From: Polaromonas sp.
Lineage (GTDB): Bacteria > Pseudomonadota > Gammaproteobacteria > Burkholderiales > Burkholderiaceae_C
DNA length: 64,000 nucleotides
Assembly: GCA_013297865.1 (NCBI GenBank)
Contig: JAAFIP010000009.1
Coordinates: 62,001-126,000, forward strand
Reading direction: 5' to 3'
In this document: positions 1 through 8,838 of the stretch, piece after piece
Layout: each line of letters begins with the position of its first letter
Position numbering within the stretch: position 1 is the stretch's first letter
Position numbers and translations under genes: made by a program
Notes under the pieces: generated by a model
The model's input: only the letters and a program-made list of their open reading frames with translations
The model's database searches: none
What the model was told of the DNA's origin: nothing

Positions 1-355
<355 letters not shown>

Positions 356-430
356 CTATCGAAAATTAATATCTAATTGGTTTTGACTATATTGAATATT
401 GAGAGCATTGAGTTACAAACCTTGAAGACG

Positions 431-456
431 CAAAAAAGCCACCCGAAGGTGGCTTT
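431..456 (-). terminator. Rho-independent terminator of the histone-like gene
   Basis: Read on the minus strand, an 8-bp stem (AAGCCACC pairing with GGTGGCTT) closes a TTCG tetraloop and is followed by a T-run. It lies about 40 bases after the stop of the histone H1-like gene. The rest of the 297-497 spacer is AT-rich and shows no gene; it should hold the katG promoter. Confidence 0.85.
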
Positions 457-497
457 GCTTGCAAGTGAATGCGTGTGCGCGTGAGCGCTAACGCAGA

Positions 498-953
498 TTA
501 CTTGGCGTGCTTGCCGATCAGACCGGCCATCTCGAACATGCTGACCTGTGCTTTGCCGAACACTTCTTTGAGCTTGGCATCGGCATTGATCATGCGCTTG
601 TTGACTTTGTCCTGCAGACCATTCTTCTTGATGTAGACCCACAGCTTGCTCACGATTTCGGTACGTGGCAGGGCAGCAGCGCCGACAACGGCTTGCAGTG
701 CGGGGCTCAGGTTCAACGCCTTCATGAAGGCAGCGTTGGGGGTGCGCTTTTTAGCGGGGGCTTTTTTTGCAGCAGCTTTTTTGGCGGGGGCTGCTTTTTT
801 GGCAGGAGCCGCTTTCTTCGCTGGAGCAGCCTTCTTGGCTGGGGCCTTCTTCGCTACAGCTTTCTTAGCTGGAGCTTTTTTAGCTGCAGCTTTCTTAGCT
901 GGAGCCTTCTTTGCGGCAGGTTTCTTTGCCGCAGCTTTTTTCGCAGTTGCCAT
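498..953 (-). CDS. Histone H1-like protein with C-terminal SWIB domain
   Basis: A 151-residue DNA-binding protein in two parts. Residues 2-70 are a very basic low-complexity tail built of repeated AAKKAPAKK-type units, like eukaryotic H1 tails. Residues about 72-148 form a SWIB/MDM2-like domain (LSPALQAVVG, LPRTEIVSKLWVYIKKNGLQ, FEMAGLIGKH). Such H1-SWIB fusions are known in Burkholderiales and in Chlamydia-type proteins and are thought to compact or organise DNA. An AAGGA ribosome site lies about 9 bases before the ATG, and a strong terminator follows. The repeats at DNA level make the tail length prone to slippage between strains. Function in the cell is inferred from composition. Confidence 0.9.
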   Translation of the reverse strand: MATAKKAAAKKPAAKKAPAKKAAAKKAPAKKAVAKKAPAKKAAPAKKAAPAKKAAPAKKAAAKKAPAKKRTPNAAFMKALNLSPALQAVVGAAALPRTEIVSKLWVYIKKNGLQDKVNKRMINADAKLKEVFGKAQVSMFEMAGLIGKHAK

Positions 954-1131
954 GATTGAAGTTCCTTATCTTGAAGTTAATTAACTGCTAGTGACTCTCA
1001 TGCTTCACTAACAAAACGGATGCTACTGGAAAAGGAGCATTTTCTCCAGAGGAAAATCATGTTTTTGTAAAGTTTTTTTGCGCTGCTGCGACGCGCTGGC
1101 GCAGCAGGCGGCCTCTTGCTGCGCTGCAGCG

Positions 1132-2019
1132 CTAGGCCCTGAGCTTGGCCGCAAAGATCAAGACCACGCCCGCAAGGATCACACCTGAGGCAATCCATTC
1201 GCTGAAACTGACAATTTCTGCGGCCAAAACCACCCCTAAAAACAGCGCAATCACCGGGTTCACAAACGCATAACTGGTGGCCAAAGCAGGCGATGCATGG
1301 GCCAGCAAATACAGATACGCGCTGAAGGCTACCAGCGAGCCAAATACCACCAGATACAGCCAGGCTGCCGCTGCCAGCGGCTGGGGCGGCCACGAAAACT
1401 GCTCACCTAAAACCATAGCAATCACCATTAACACCGCGCCACCACACAACATTTCGCTGGCAAAGCCCACCGGCCCCGGTGCCAGTGGCAGACGTGTGGT
1501 CTGCAGCACCGAGCCCAGAGACCACATCAAAGTCGCCCCGCCAATGGCCATTAAACCCACCGTAGAGGCACTAAAACTGCGTCCCTGTACCAGCAGCACT
1601 ACGCCGACCATCCCCACCACCATGCCCGCCCATTCCAGCCGCGCAGGCCGCTTGCCCCACAGCAGGCCCCAGGCACTCACCAGCATCGGCACCACGGCAA
1701 TAAAGGTGGCAATCAAACCCGAACCAATCGTCTGAGAGGCGGTGGCGGTGAGTCCCATGCCCCCTGCCAGCATCAAACTGCCAATCACGAAAGCGTTGCG
1801 CCACTGCGACACTGAAGGCAGCTTTTCTCCCCGTAAAACCATAAAACCCATAAGGAAAACGCCTGCAGTCAGGAAGCGCGTGCCCATCTGGAAGAAGGGT
1901 GGAAAGCTCACCAGCGCGTAGCGGATGGCCAGATAGGTCGATCCCCAGACGATATAGCAGGCCAGCAGGGCGGGCACGATGAAGCGGGGTGGGGTGGGAG
2001 CGAGGGTGGCAGTGGTCAT
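1132..2019 (-). CDS. EamA/DMT-family inner-membrane transporter (YedA-like)
   Basis: A 295-residue drug/metabolite-type exporter with about ten hydrophobic helices arranged as two EamA repeats (about residues 12-140 and 150-290). The opening ALLACYIVWGSTYLAIRYAL is the typical first helix of the YedA/RhaT branch. The substrate cannot be read from the sequence; relatives export amino acids or other small metabolites. It is divergent from an Lrp-type regulator at 2119, which probably controls it, since Lrp regulators often sit beside the amino-acid exporter they regulate. A GC-rich hairpin at about 1083-1107 follows the stop, but with no T-run in the right direction. Confidence 0.88.
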   Translation of the reverse strand: MTTATLAPTPPRFIVPALLACYIVWGSTYLAIRYALVSFPPFFQMGTRFLTAGVFLMGFMVLRGEKLPSVSQWRNAFVIGSLMLAGGMGLTATASQTIGSGLIATFIAVVPMLVSAWGLLWGKRPARLEWAGMVVGMVGVVLLVQGRSFSASTVGLMAIGGATLMWSLGSVLQTTRLPLAPGPVGFASEMLCGGAVLMVIAMVLGEQFSWPPQPLAAAAWLYLVVFGSLVAFSAYLYLLAHASPALATSYAFVNPVIALFLGVVLAAEIVSFSEWIASGVILAGVVLIFAAKLRA

Positions 2020-2118
2020 GCATTAATTTTGCAGGCGATACGCTTTGCCAGCCATGCATCGTTCACGGTAATATCGTCACGCCACCTTTAAATTCATTGA
2101 AAAAATCGGAGTTAACTT

Positions 2119-2652
2119 ATGAACAGCATGCAAACAGAAGCACTGGACCACTATGACAGCAAGATACTGGCCGAGCTGCAGCGCGATGCGCGCATCAGCA
2201 TGAGCGAGCTGGGCCGCCGCGTGCACCTCTCGCAACCCGCGGTGACTGAGCGCGTGCGCAAGCTGGAACTGTCTGGCGTGATCAAGGGCTACCACGCGGT
2301 GGTGGATGCCGCGCGCCTGGGCTACGGCATCCGCGCGATGGTGCGCGTAGGCCGCTGCGACTACGCCACCGTAGTCAAGCGGGTAGAAGAAACCCCCGAG
2401 GTCATCAATGCCTACAACCTCACCGGCGAGGACAGCTGGATCCTGGAGATCGCCGTGCAGGACGTGCCGCACCTGGACGACGTGGTGAGCAAGTTCTGCC
2501 TGTTGACCGAAACATCCACCAGCATCATCCTGAACGCCGTGCGCGAAAACCATGCCCTATTGCCCGCACTGAGCGAGCGCAGTAAGCCCGTGTTTGAAAA
2601 ATACGCTGCGAGAGATTCTGCACCGCCTAAATCCAAGAGAAAAGTGGCCTGA
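2119..2652 (+). CDS. Lrp/AsnC-family transcriptional regulator
   Basis: A 177-residue feast/famine regulator. Residues about 9-60 form the helix-turn-helix (LDHYDSKILAELQRDARISM, then LGRRVHLSQPAVTERVRKLE), and residues about 70-150 form the ligand-sensing RAM domain. The basic tail ending KSKRKVA is slightly longer than usual. A GGAG about 9 bases upstream supports the first ATG. The gene is divergent from a DMT exporter (spacing about 100 bp). Its stop codon TGA lies inside the right hairpin of a TCCCGCG repeat, so the last codons are repeat-derived. Confidence 0.9.
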   Translation: MNSMQTEALDHYDSKILAELQRDARISMSELGRRVHLSQPAVTERVRKLELSGVIKGYHAVVDAARLGYGIRAMVRVGRCDYATVVKRVEETPEVINAYNLTGEDSWILEIAVQDVPHLDDVVSKFCLLTETSTSIILNAVRENHALLPALSERSKPVFEKYAARDSAPPKSKRKVA

Positions 2653-2681
2653 GGCCAATAGAATATCGCGGGAACAGCTAT
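2646..2681 (-). repeat. TCCCGCG element, copy 1
   Basis: Reverse-orientation copy between the convergent Lrp and dienelactone hydrolase genes. It has the right hairpin GGCC-TGA-GGCC, the core AATAGAATATCGCGGGAACA and AGCTAT. The TGA in the hairpin loop is the stop codon of the Lrp gene. The distal ATAGC arm is degenerate. Confidence 0.85.
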
Positions 2682-2715
2682 AAAAAAGTGAGCGATATGG
2701 TGGTAATCATATCAG

Positions 2716-3549
2716 CTAGGTCACAAGTCGTTGCCTGAAAAATTCCAAAATCTCGTCACGTGCAGCCAATGTTGGCTGACCCGCCTCGTCAATCAAATGC
2801 GCAGTCACCACGCTGTGCGGGCTGGCCACCACTTGTTCGAAAAATGAGTTCAATCCGTGGCGATTGGCGGAACTGTCGGGCAGTACGCGCGCTACAAAAC
2901 GATTACCCAGAGCTTGTGTATAGGCTGCAAAACGCTGCGCTTTGCAGAACTTGTCGCCCTCGAAGCGGTAGGCCAAGACGGTCAGGTTTTCTTTGTCCAA
3001 GCGCTGTTTAACGGCGGACAGTTCATCAGGTCCAATTTCCAGCCCCGCTGGATCGTCAAACGGCAGCGAAGGTTGGCACAGAACAGGTGCGAGCATGGCA
3101 GGCTCCAACATCATCGTCAGCGCAAAGTTACCGGTAAAGCACATCCCGACTGCTCCAACCCCTGGACCACCACACTGATGGTGCGCCAGCTTGGCCAGAG
3201 CGCGCAGCCAATGCGTTACCGGACTGGATTGGTTAGCACCTTTTTTGTTGGCGAAAGCTCGAAACTCAGCGCTGATACACGCCCGTCGCATGATGGCTTC
3301 ACCTTCCTCAGCCTGTGGCACGGCACCATCCACACCAAACAGCGATGGCATGTAAACGGTAAAGCCAGCATCGCGCACCCAGCGTGCAAAGCGCACTACC
3401 TGTGGACTAATGCCGGGCATCTCTGCCATGACGATGACTGCGGGTCCCTGGCCATCTACATAGACTTTTTTTACCACGTCATTCAGACTTACTTCGCGCA
3501 CTTCGAAGTCTTCCAGCGGGTCGTTTTCATTCATAGGGTGTGAAGGCAT
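2716..3549 (-). CDS. Dienelactone hydrolase-family protein
   Basis: A 277-residue alpha/beta hydrolase. The nucleophile elbow reads GMCFTG, i.e. a cysteine nucleophile as in dienelactone hydrolases rather than a serine. The N-terminal part VIVMAEMPGISPQVVRFARW matches the family's strand-helix opening with its conserved Glu, and a late RHGL supplies a candidate His. The true substrate is unknown; the family hydrolyses cyclic lactones from aromatic breakdown and many other esters. It follows the tautomerase gene after a 36-base gap, likely one operon. A later in-frame ATG (3534) is possible. Confidence 0.82.
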   Translation of the reverse strand: MPSHPMNENDPLEDFEVREVSLNDVVKKVYVDGQGPAVIVMAEMPGISPQVVRFARWVRDAGFTVYMPSLFGVDGAVPQAEEGEAIMRRACISAEFRAFANKKGANQSSPVTHWLRALAKLAHHQCGGPGVGAVGMCFTGNFALTMMLEPAMLAPVLCQPSLPFDDPAGLEIGPDELSAVKQRLDKENLTVLAYRFEGDKFCKAQRFAAYTQALGNRFVARVLPDSSANRHGLNSFFEQVVASPHSVVTAHLIDEAGQPTLAARDEILEFFRQRLVT

Positions 3550-3585
3550 GATTGAGCTTTCTTTTATACGGGATTTGAGCCAGTC

Positions 3586-4035
3586 TTAAACCAAGCTTTG
3601 AAGATGAGCGTAACCAGCAGCTTTGGCAAAATCAGGCAGTCGCCATAGGTGGCCGTTAGCACCCCACTGACCTTCGGGTATTTCATGCAATACTACCGAG
3701 GTAGCAAGCTGGCGTTTGTCGTCAGTAGCCATGAGTGCTGCAAACGCTGTGTGAACAGCTGCCACATAACTTGTGCGGGATGCTCCATCCAATACGCCTG
3801 TTGGCAGGTACACCATGGCGATGCACGCTAGCACCTGATTGCCCATGTCTACACCACCGCAGGTGAACATTCCTTGGGCTACTTCGTCAATGGTGATCCA
3901 GTTGACAAAACGCTTCTTGGCGTCTGGGGGCATTTGTTCAGCGCTTGAGGCAGCTTCGTTGATTCTCTGAGCCAACGCCTTGCGCTGCTCGATAGAAAAA
4001 GCGCCCTGCGGAATTTTGATCAAAATATTGGGCAT
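3586..4035 (-). CDS. Tautomerase-family protein
   Basis: A 149-residue member of the tautomerase superfamily. The protein starts MPNILIKIPQG, so after Met removal Pro1 would be the catalytic base, the hallmark of 4-oxalocrotonate tautomerase relatives. About 150 residues is twice the 4-OT monomer, as in the fused-repeat types. The start is followed by SIEQRKALAQRINEAAS, the typical first helix. It is upstream of a dienelactone hydrolase homologue, which together suggest breakdown of a small ring-derived acid. A divergent GlxA-type regulator starts 92 bp away and probably controls both. Confidence 0.8.
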   Translation of the reverse strand: MPNILIKIPQGAFSIEQRKALAQRINEAASSAEQMPPDAKKRFVNWITIDEVAQGMFTCGGVDMGNQVLACIAMVYLPTGVLDGASRTSYVAAVHTAFAALMATDDKRQLATSVVLHEIPEGQWGANGHLWRLPDFAKAAGYAHLQSLV

Positions 4036-4127
4036 AAAGACTCCTGGGTAATGGGGCTTTTATTACGATCTGAATTGCCGTTTTCAACCAGTGTCGTTTA
4101 TGACATCTTTAGTGCATAATTTGACAA

Positions 4128-5105
4128 ATGTATGATTTCACTTTATTGGTGCTGCGCCAGGCGTTTGCCTCCAACGTGGCGCTGACGTTGGACGTGTTGT
4201 CTACCGCAGCTTTGATGGCGGTGCAACTGGGCATGGTCCGACCGCGCTGGCGCGTGCTGTCTGAGCTGGGTGGGCCCATAGAACTTGGTAATGGATTGCG
4301 TCTCGATACAGATAAACTTCCACGTCGCAGCAGCATTGACAAGTCCATATGGATTGTTCCTGGTATGGGTGTGGACAGCCCGCATAGCGCAGCGATGCGT
4401 ATGCAAGAGGCGGATGTGCTGTGGGCAGCCAAAGCGATACACAAGCATCTGCATCGCGGTGGCAAAGTAGCTGCAGGCTGTTCTTCCGTTTTGCTATTGC
4501 AGGCAGCAGGTGTGCTGGCAGGTAAAACTGTCACTACCTCTTGGTGGTTGGCCCCATACCTGCGCCGTTTGCAAAGCGATTGCACAGTAGACGCGCAGCG
4601 GATAGTGATTGCTGATGGCAACGTGATTACTGCTGGCGCTGCGCTGGCGCATACAGATTTGATGATGCAGCTGTTGCGCATGCACTGTGGTGCAGCACTG
4701 GCTGACGCAGTATCCCGCGTGCTGCTGATAGACAGCCGCAGCGCGCAGGCTCAGTATGTGATCCCGTCTGTATTGGCCAGCGGTAGCGCCTTGGTCTCAC
4801 AATTGTCAGCGCGCATTGAGGCTGGGCTACCCCAGGTGCCCAGCATGCGTGATCTGGCCTTGCAAATGTGCATGAGTGAACGCACGCTGGCACGACATGT
4901 AGTAGCAGCTACAGGCTTGCCGCCACTGGCATTGGTGCAGCACGTGCGCCTTGCAAGGGCGAGAGTATTGCTCGAAAAAAGCCGCCTGCCCGTAGAGCAG
5001 GTAGCCGAAAGAGTGGGCTATGCCGACGCTACTGCTCTGCGCCGCATGATGAAAAAAGCCATGGGTGCTACGCCAAGGCAACTGCGCAGTGCCATCATGG
5101 CTTGA
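4128..5105 (+). CDS. GlxA-type transcriptional regulator (DJ-1/PfpI plus AraC domains)
   Basis: A 325-residue regulator. Residues about 1-200 form a DJ-1/PfpI-like domain without catalytic role (VAAGCSSVLLLQAAGVLAGK includes the usual nucleophile-elbow Cys position). Residues about 235-325 form a double AraC helix-turn-helix (LALQMCMSERTLARHVVAAT and VEQVAERVGYADATALRRMM). It is divergent from the tautomerase/dienelactone hydrolase pair, so local control of that pair is the simplest inference. No clear Shine-Dalgarno precedes the ATG; a TTTGACAAATG lies directly over the start. Confidence 0.87.
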   Translation: MYDFTLLVLRQAFASNVALTLDVLSTAALMAVQLGMVRPRWRVLSELGGPIELGNGLRLDTDKLPRRSSIDKSIWIVPGMGVDSPHSAAMRMQEADVLWAAKAIHKHLHRGGKVAAGCSSVLLLQAAGVLAGKTVTTSWWLAPYLRRLQSDCTVDAQRIVIADGNVITAGAALAHTDLMMQLLRMHCGAALADAVSRVLLIDSRSAQAQYVIPSVLASGSALVSQLSARIEAGLPQVPSMRDLALQMCMSERTLARHVVAATGLPPLALVQHVRLARARVLLEKSRLPVEQVAERVGYADATALRRMMKKAMGATPRQLRSAIMA

Positions 5106-5179
5106 TGTCTAGTCAGGCTGGGAGTGGCAGGCTCAGTCGAATTTAGTTCAGCAACTCAAAGCTATGCGATGATCACGCC

Positions 5180-5581
5180 ATGAAGGTTTCTTTACTCGAT
5201 GATGAGGTCTTGCGCCACCTCCCCCAGCCCTCCAGCACCAACACCTGCACATGTGCGGTGGGCGCATGTACTGCCTGGGAGAGCATTACCGAAGACCGGT
5301 GGCCCGCAGCGCAGATGCAAGCTCTCGGCACGCTGCGCGACCCGGACATTTACGAGCCTACTTTTGAAGAGCACCACCCCAGCGGTACACGCTATGACTC
5401 TGCCGATGCTCCGGTTTCAGCCAAGCACTTTCCCTACAACCGCTGCGATGTGTTTCGCTGCGGCCCTTGCGGGCGGGTGCTGATGTGCTACACCGAGTTT
5501 GGTGGCTACTACGTGGACCACCGCGTGCGCGAGCTGCGCGCCAGCCTGGTGGTGAACCCCGCCAGCGCAGACAGCGAGTAG
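5180..5581 (+). CDS. Conserved hypothetical cysteine-containing protein
   Basis: A 133-residue protein I do not recognise by function. It has an N-terminal Cys cluster (TCTCAVGACTAW) and a second Cys-rich stretch (RCDVFRCGPCGRVLMC), which could bind a metal, followed by YTEFGGYYVDHRVREL. No signal peptide or membrane segment is present. It is convergent with the large FAD/Fe-S dehydrogenase. Its stop codon TAG is the start of a 14-bp tandem repeat array. Codon use resembles the neighbours, so it looks like a real gene. Confidence 0.72.
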   Translation: MKVSLLDDEVLRHLPQPSSTNTCTCAVGACTAWESITEDRWPAAQMQALGTLRDPDIYEPTFEEHHPSGTRYDSADAPVSAKHFPYNRCDVFRCGPCGRVLMCYTEFGGYYVDHRVRELRASLVVNPASADSE

Positions 5582-5675
5582 CGTCAGGTCAGTAGCGTCA
5601 GGTCAGTAGTGTCAGGACGGTAGCGTCAGGACGGTAGCGTCAGGACGGTAGCGTCAGGACGGTAGCGTCAGGCCA
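5578..5675. repeat. 14-bp tandem repeat array, seven units
   Basis: Seven head-to-tail copies of a 14-bp unit, GTAGCGTCAGGACG in the central copies and GTAGCGTCAGGTCA in the first two, filling the entire gap between two convergent genes. The first unit contains the TAG stop of the plus-strand gene and the last contains the TGA stop of the minus-strand dehydrogenase. Confidence 0.93.
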
Positions 5676-8600
5676 GTTGCTGCGCCAGCAGCTTGGCCAC
5701 ATGGATCGCTTCGCGCTGGGCACCATCGTGGATCTGGTGGCGGCAGCTGGTGCCGTCGGCCACGACGATGGCATCTGGCTGTTTGCGTACTGCAGGCAAC
5801 AGGCTCAGCTCGGCCATCTGCATGGACACGGCATAGTGCGAGGCTTCGTAGCCAAAACTGCCGGCCATGCCGCAGCAACTGCTTTCGATCAGCTCGGGTT
5901 TGGCACCGGGGATGAGCTTGATCACGTCGATGATGGGCGATACAGCATCAAAGGCTTTTTGATGGCAGTGGCCGTGCAGCAGGATGGGTTGGGTCGTAGG
6001 TTTAAGCGCGGCTTTGAGAGTTTCCAGTTTGCCAGCCTTGGCTTCGCGGGCTAAAAACTCTTCCAACAGCAGGGCATGCTGGCTCACCAGCTTGGCATCC
6101 TCGCCCAGGCCCATCACCAGGGCTTCGTCGCGCAAAGTCAGCAAACAGCTTGGCTCCAGGCCGACGATGGCGATGCCTTTTTGGGCGTAGGGCAGCAACT
6201 CGGCAATCAGCTCGCGCAGCTTGAGGCGTGCCTCGTCCACCATGCCACTGGCCAGGTAAGTGCGGCCGCAGCACAGGGCCTTGCCGTCTGCTTGTCCGTG
6301 ATCTGCTGCAGTTTTAGTTGCTGCGCCCACGGTGTAGCCAGCGGTTTGCAGCACCTTGAGTGCCGCCATGGCATTGTCGGATTCAAAGAAAGCGTTGAAG
6401 GTGTCGACGAACAGGACCACGGGTTTGGCGGCCTGGAGCAGCGCATTGCGCGAGGCGAGGGTGGTGCCTTGCTGCGATGGGGCGAACCCTTCAGCGGGCT
6501 CAGAGCGAGCCGTGGTTTGATTCCAGAAGGTCTTGCGCTGCCACTGCGGCAGGCTGCGCTGGGCTGACAAGCCCAGCAACTTTTCACTGAGCATTGCCAA
6601 ACCAGGAATTTTGTCGCGCAGGTTCAGCAGAGGTGCAAAGTGCGCTGCCCAAGGCGCGTACTCAGGCAGTTTGGCGATCAGCTTGTCTTTGAAGGTGTAG
6701 CCGTTTTTGGCCTTGTAGTGGTGCAAAAACTCCACCTTCATTTTGGCCATGTCCACGCCGGTGGGGCAGTCTCGCTTGCAGCCTTTGCAGCCTACGCACA
6801 GATCCATGGCTTCGTGCACGGCTTCGCTGGCCAGGCCTTCGGAGCCCAGCTGGCCGCTGAGCGCCAGGCGCAGGGTGTTGGCGCGGCCGCGCGTGAGGTG
6901 CTTTTCGTCGCGGGTGACGCGGTAGCTGGGGCACATGGTGCCTGCGTCAAACTTGCGGCAGTGACCGTTGTTGTTGCACATCTCGGCGGCTTTGGCAAAG
7001 CCTTCCGCAGGGTCGCCGCCTGTGCCGGGGGCGGTGGTCTGCTCGGTGACAGGGTCGTTTTGCACGTTCCAGGCTGACCAGTCCAGCGCGGGCTTCAGCG
7101 GGATGACGCGGTAGGGTTTCTCGCCCGCAGCACCAGACGCAAAGCGCATCAAGCGCGAGTCGTCCATGCGCGGCACGGCGTGGCTATCGGTGCTGACTAT
7201 GCGGCCCGGGCACAGCAGGTTCAAAGGGTCCAGATGCTGTTTGATGGCTTGGAAGGCCTGGTTGATGCGTGGGCCAAACTGCCATTCAATCCACTCGCCA
7301 CGGCACAGGCCGTCGCCGTGTTCGCCGCTATAGGCCCCTTTGAACTGGCGCACCAGTGCGCTGGCCTCTTCGGCAATCTCGCGCATCTTGCGCGCGCCAT
7401 CGCGGCGCATGTCCAGAATGGGCCGCACATGCAAGGTGCCCACGCTGGCGTGTGCATACCAGGTGCCGCGCGAGCCGTGCTTTTTAAACACCTCGGTCAG
7501 GCCATCGGTGTATTCGGCCAGGTGCTCCAGCGGCACCGCGCAGTCTTCGATAAAGCTCACGGGTTTGCCATCGCCCTTGAGGCTCATCATGATGTTCAGG
7601 CCCGACTTGCGCACCTCCCACAGGTTTTTCTGCGGCGCGTCGTCAACCATCTCCACCACGCTACCGGGCAAGCCCAGATCGCCCATCAGCTCGACCAACT
7701 GTTTGATCTTGGGCAGCAAGGTGGTTTTGCTGTTGCCTGAAAACTCCACCAGCAAAATCGCATCGGGCTGGCCAATGATGGCGGTGCGGATGGTGGGCGC
7801 AAAAGCAGGGTTTTGCAGGCTCAGCTCGATCATCGTGCGGTCCACCAGCTCGACCGCGCTCAGGCTGCCGTCGCCGCCCAGCCGGGCAATGTGCTGGGCG
7901 CTGTCCATGGCCTTGTGAAAGCTGTTGAAGTTGACCACACCCAGCACCCTGGCGGTGGGCAGCTCGCTCAGGCGCAGCGTGAGCGACTGGGTGATGCCCA
8001 GCGTGCCCTCGCTGCCGACAAACAGATGCGCCAGATTGACCGAGCCATCGCGGGTGTAGGGCTTTTCGTTCTGGTTGTGGAAGATGTCCAGGTTGTAGCC
8101 GCCTACTCTGCGCAGCACCTTGGGCCAGCGCGCTTCCATCTCAGTGCGCTGCTGCTCGGCCAGGTGCCTGACAAAATCACCCATGCTGCGTGCTGCGCCG
8201 CTGCTGCTTTGGTAGCTGCCCGCGCTCAGCTTTTGCCCATTGGACAGCAAAATGTCGGCCCCCAGCACGTTGTGCACCATGTTGCCATAGGCAATGCTGC
8301 GCGAGCCACACGAGTTGTTGCCCGCCATGCCGCCCAGCGTGGCCTGCGCGCTGGTGGACACGTCCACCGGATACCACAGGCCGTGCGGCTTGAGCTGCGC
8401 GTTCAGATGGTCCAGCACGATGCCGGGTTCCACCTTGACTTCACGCTGGGGCAGGTCAAGCGCGAGCACGCGGCGCATATGTTTGGTGTGGTCAATCACC
8501 AGGCCGGCGCCCACCGTCTGGCCGCATTGGCTGGTGCCGCCGCCGCGCGCCACGATGGGCAGCTGCATGTCGCGGCAAATGGCGGTGGCGGTTTCGACAT

Positions 8601-8838
8601 CCTGCGCTGTGGTGGGCACAAATGCGCCGATGGGCATCACCTGGTAGATCGATGCGTCCGTGGCGTAGCGGCCCCGGTCGGCAGCGCTGAACAGCACCTC
8701 GCCCTGGGTTTCCTGCGCCAGGCGCTGGGCTAATTTTCCTGCGACTTCGTTGCTGGCACGCGAGACGCGCTCCGCCTCCTGTTGGGCGGCTTGCTGGCTC
8801 ACCTTGAGTGCGAGGGTGTGGGGCAGTGGTGCGTTCAT
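5668..8838 (-). CDS. FAD/4Fe-4S 2-hydroxyacid dehydrogenase (YdiJ/D-2-hydroxyglutarate type)
   Basis: A 1056-residue membrane-associated oxidoreductase. The N-terminal half is a PCMH/FAD domain (GGGTSQCGQTVGAG near residue 97) and an FAD-oxidase C domain. Near residues 619 and 679 are the cysteine motifs CNNNGHCRKFDAGTMCPSY and CVGCKGCKRDCPTG for iron-sulfur binding. The last third is a CCG-type domain with HGHCHQKA and SCCGMAGSFGYE. This order and length match E. coli YdiJ, a D-2-hydroxyglutarate dehydrogenase; D-lactate or glycolate cannot be excluded. Its ATG overlaps the stop of the GntR gene by four bases (ATGA), so the two are translationally coupled. The stop lies in a 14-bp repeat array. 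Confidence 0.88.
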   Translation of the reverse strand: MNAPLPHTLALKVSQQAAQQEAERVSRASNEVAGKLAQRLAQETQGEVLFSAADRGRYATDASIYQVMPIGAFVPTTAQDVETATAICRDMQLPIVARGGGTSQCGQTVGAGLVIDHTKHMRRVLALDLPQREVKVEPGIVLDHLNAQLKPHGLWYPVDVSTSAQATLGGMAGNNSCGSRSIAYGNMVHNVLGADILLSNGQKLSAGSYQSSSGAARSMGDFVRHLAEQQRTEMEARWPKVLRRVGGYNLDIFHNQNEKPYTRDGSVNLAHLFVGSEGTLGITQSLTLRLSELPTARVLGVVNFNSFHKAMDSAQHIARLGGDGSLSAVELVDRTMIELSLQNPAFAPTIRTAIIGQPDAILLVEFSGNSKTTLLPKIKQLVELMGDLGLPGSVVEMVDDAPQKNLWEVRKSGLNIMMSLKGDGKPVSFIEDCAVPLEHLAEYTDGLTEVFKKHGSRGTWYAHASVGTLHVRPILDMRRDGARKMREIAEEASALVRQFKGAYSGEHGDGLCRGEWIEWQFGPRINQAFQAIKQHLDPLNLLCPGRIVSTDSHAVPRMDDSRLMRFASGAAGEKPYRVIPLKPALDWSAWNVQNDPVTEQTTAPGTGGDPAEGFAKAAEMCNNNGHCRKFDAGTMCPSYRVTRDEKHLTRGRANTLRLALSGQLGSEGLASEAVHEAMDLCVGCKGCKRDCPTGVDMAKMKVEFLHHYKAKNGYTFKDKLIAKLPEYAPWAAHFAPLLNLRDKIPGLAMLSEKLLGLSAQRSLPQWQRKTFWNQTTARSEPAEGFAPSQQGTTLASRNALLQAAKPVVLFVDTFNAFFESDNAMAALKVLQTAGYTVGAATKTAADHGQADGKALCCGRTYLASGMVDEARLKLRELIAELLPYAQKGIAIVGLEPSCLLTLRDEALVMGLGEDAKLVSQHALLLEEFLAREAKAGKLETLKAALKPTTQPILLHGHCHQKAFDAVSPIIDVIKLIPGAKPELIESSCCGMAGSFGYEASHYAVSMQMAELSLLPAVRKQPDAIVVADGTSCRHQIHDGAQREAIHVAKLLAQQLA

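Noticed and set aside
1083-1107. GC-rich hairpin after the DMT transporter as a terminator.
   Set aside because: The T-run is on the wrong side for minus-strand transcription, so it does not look like a rho-independent terminator.
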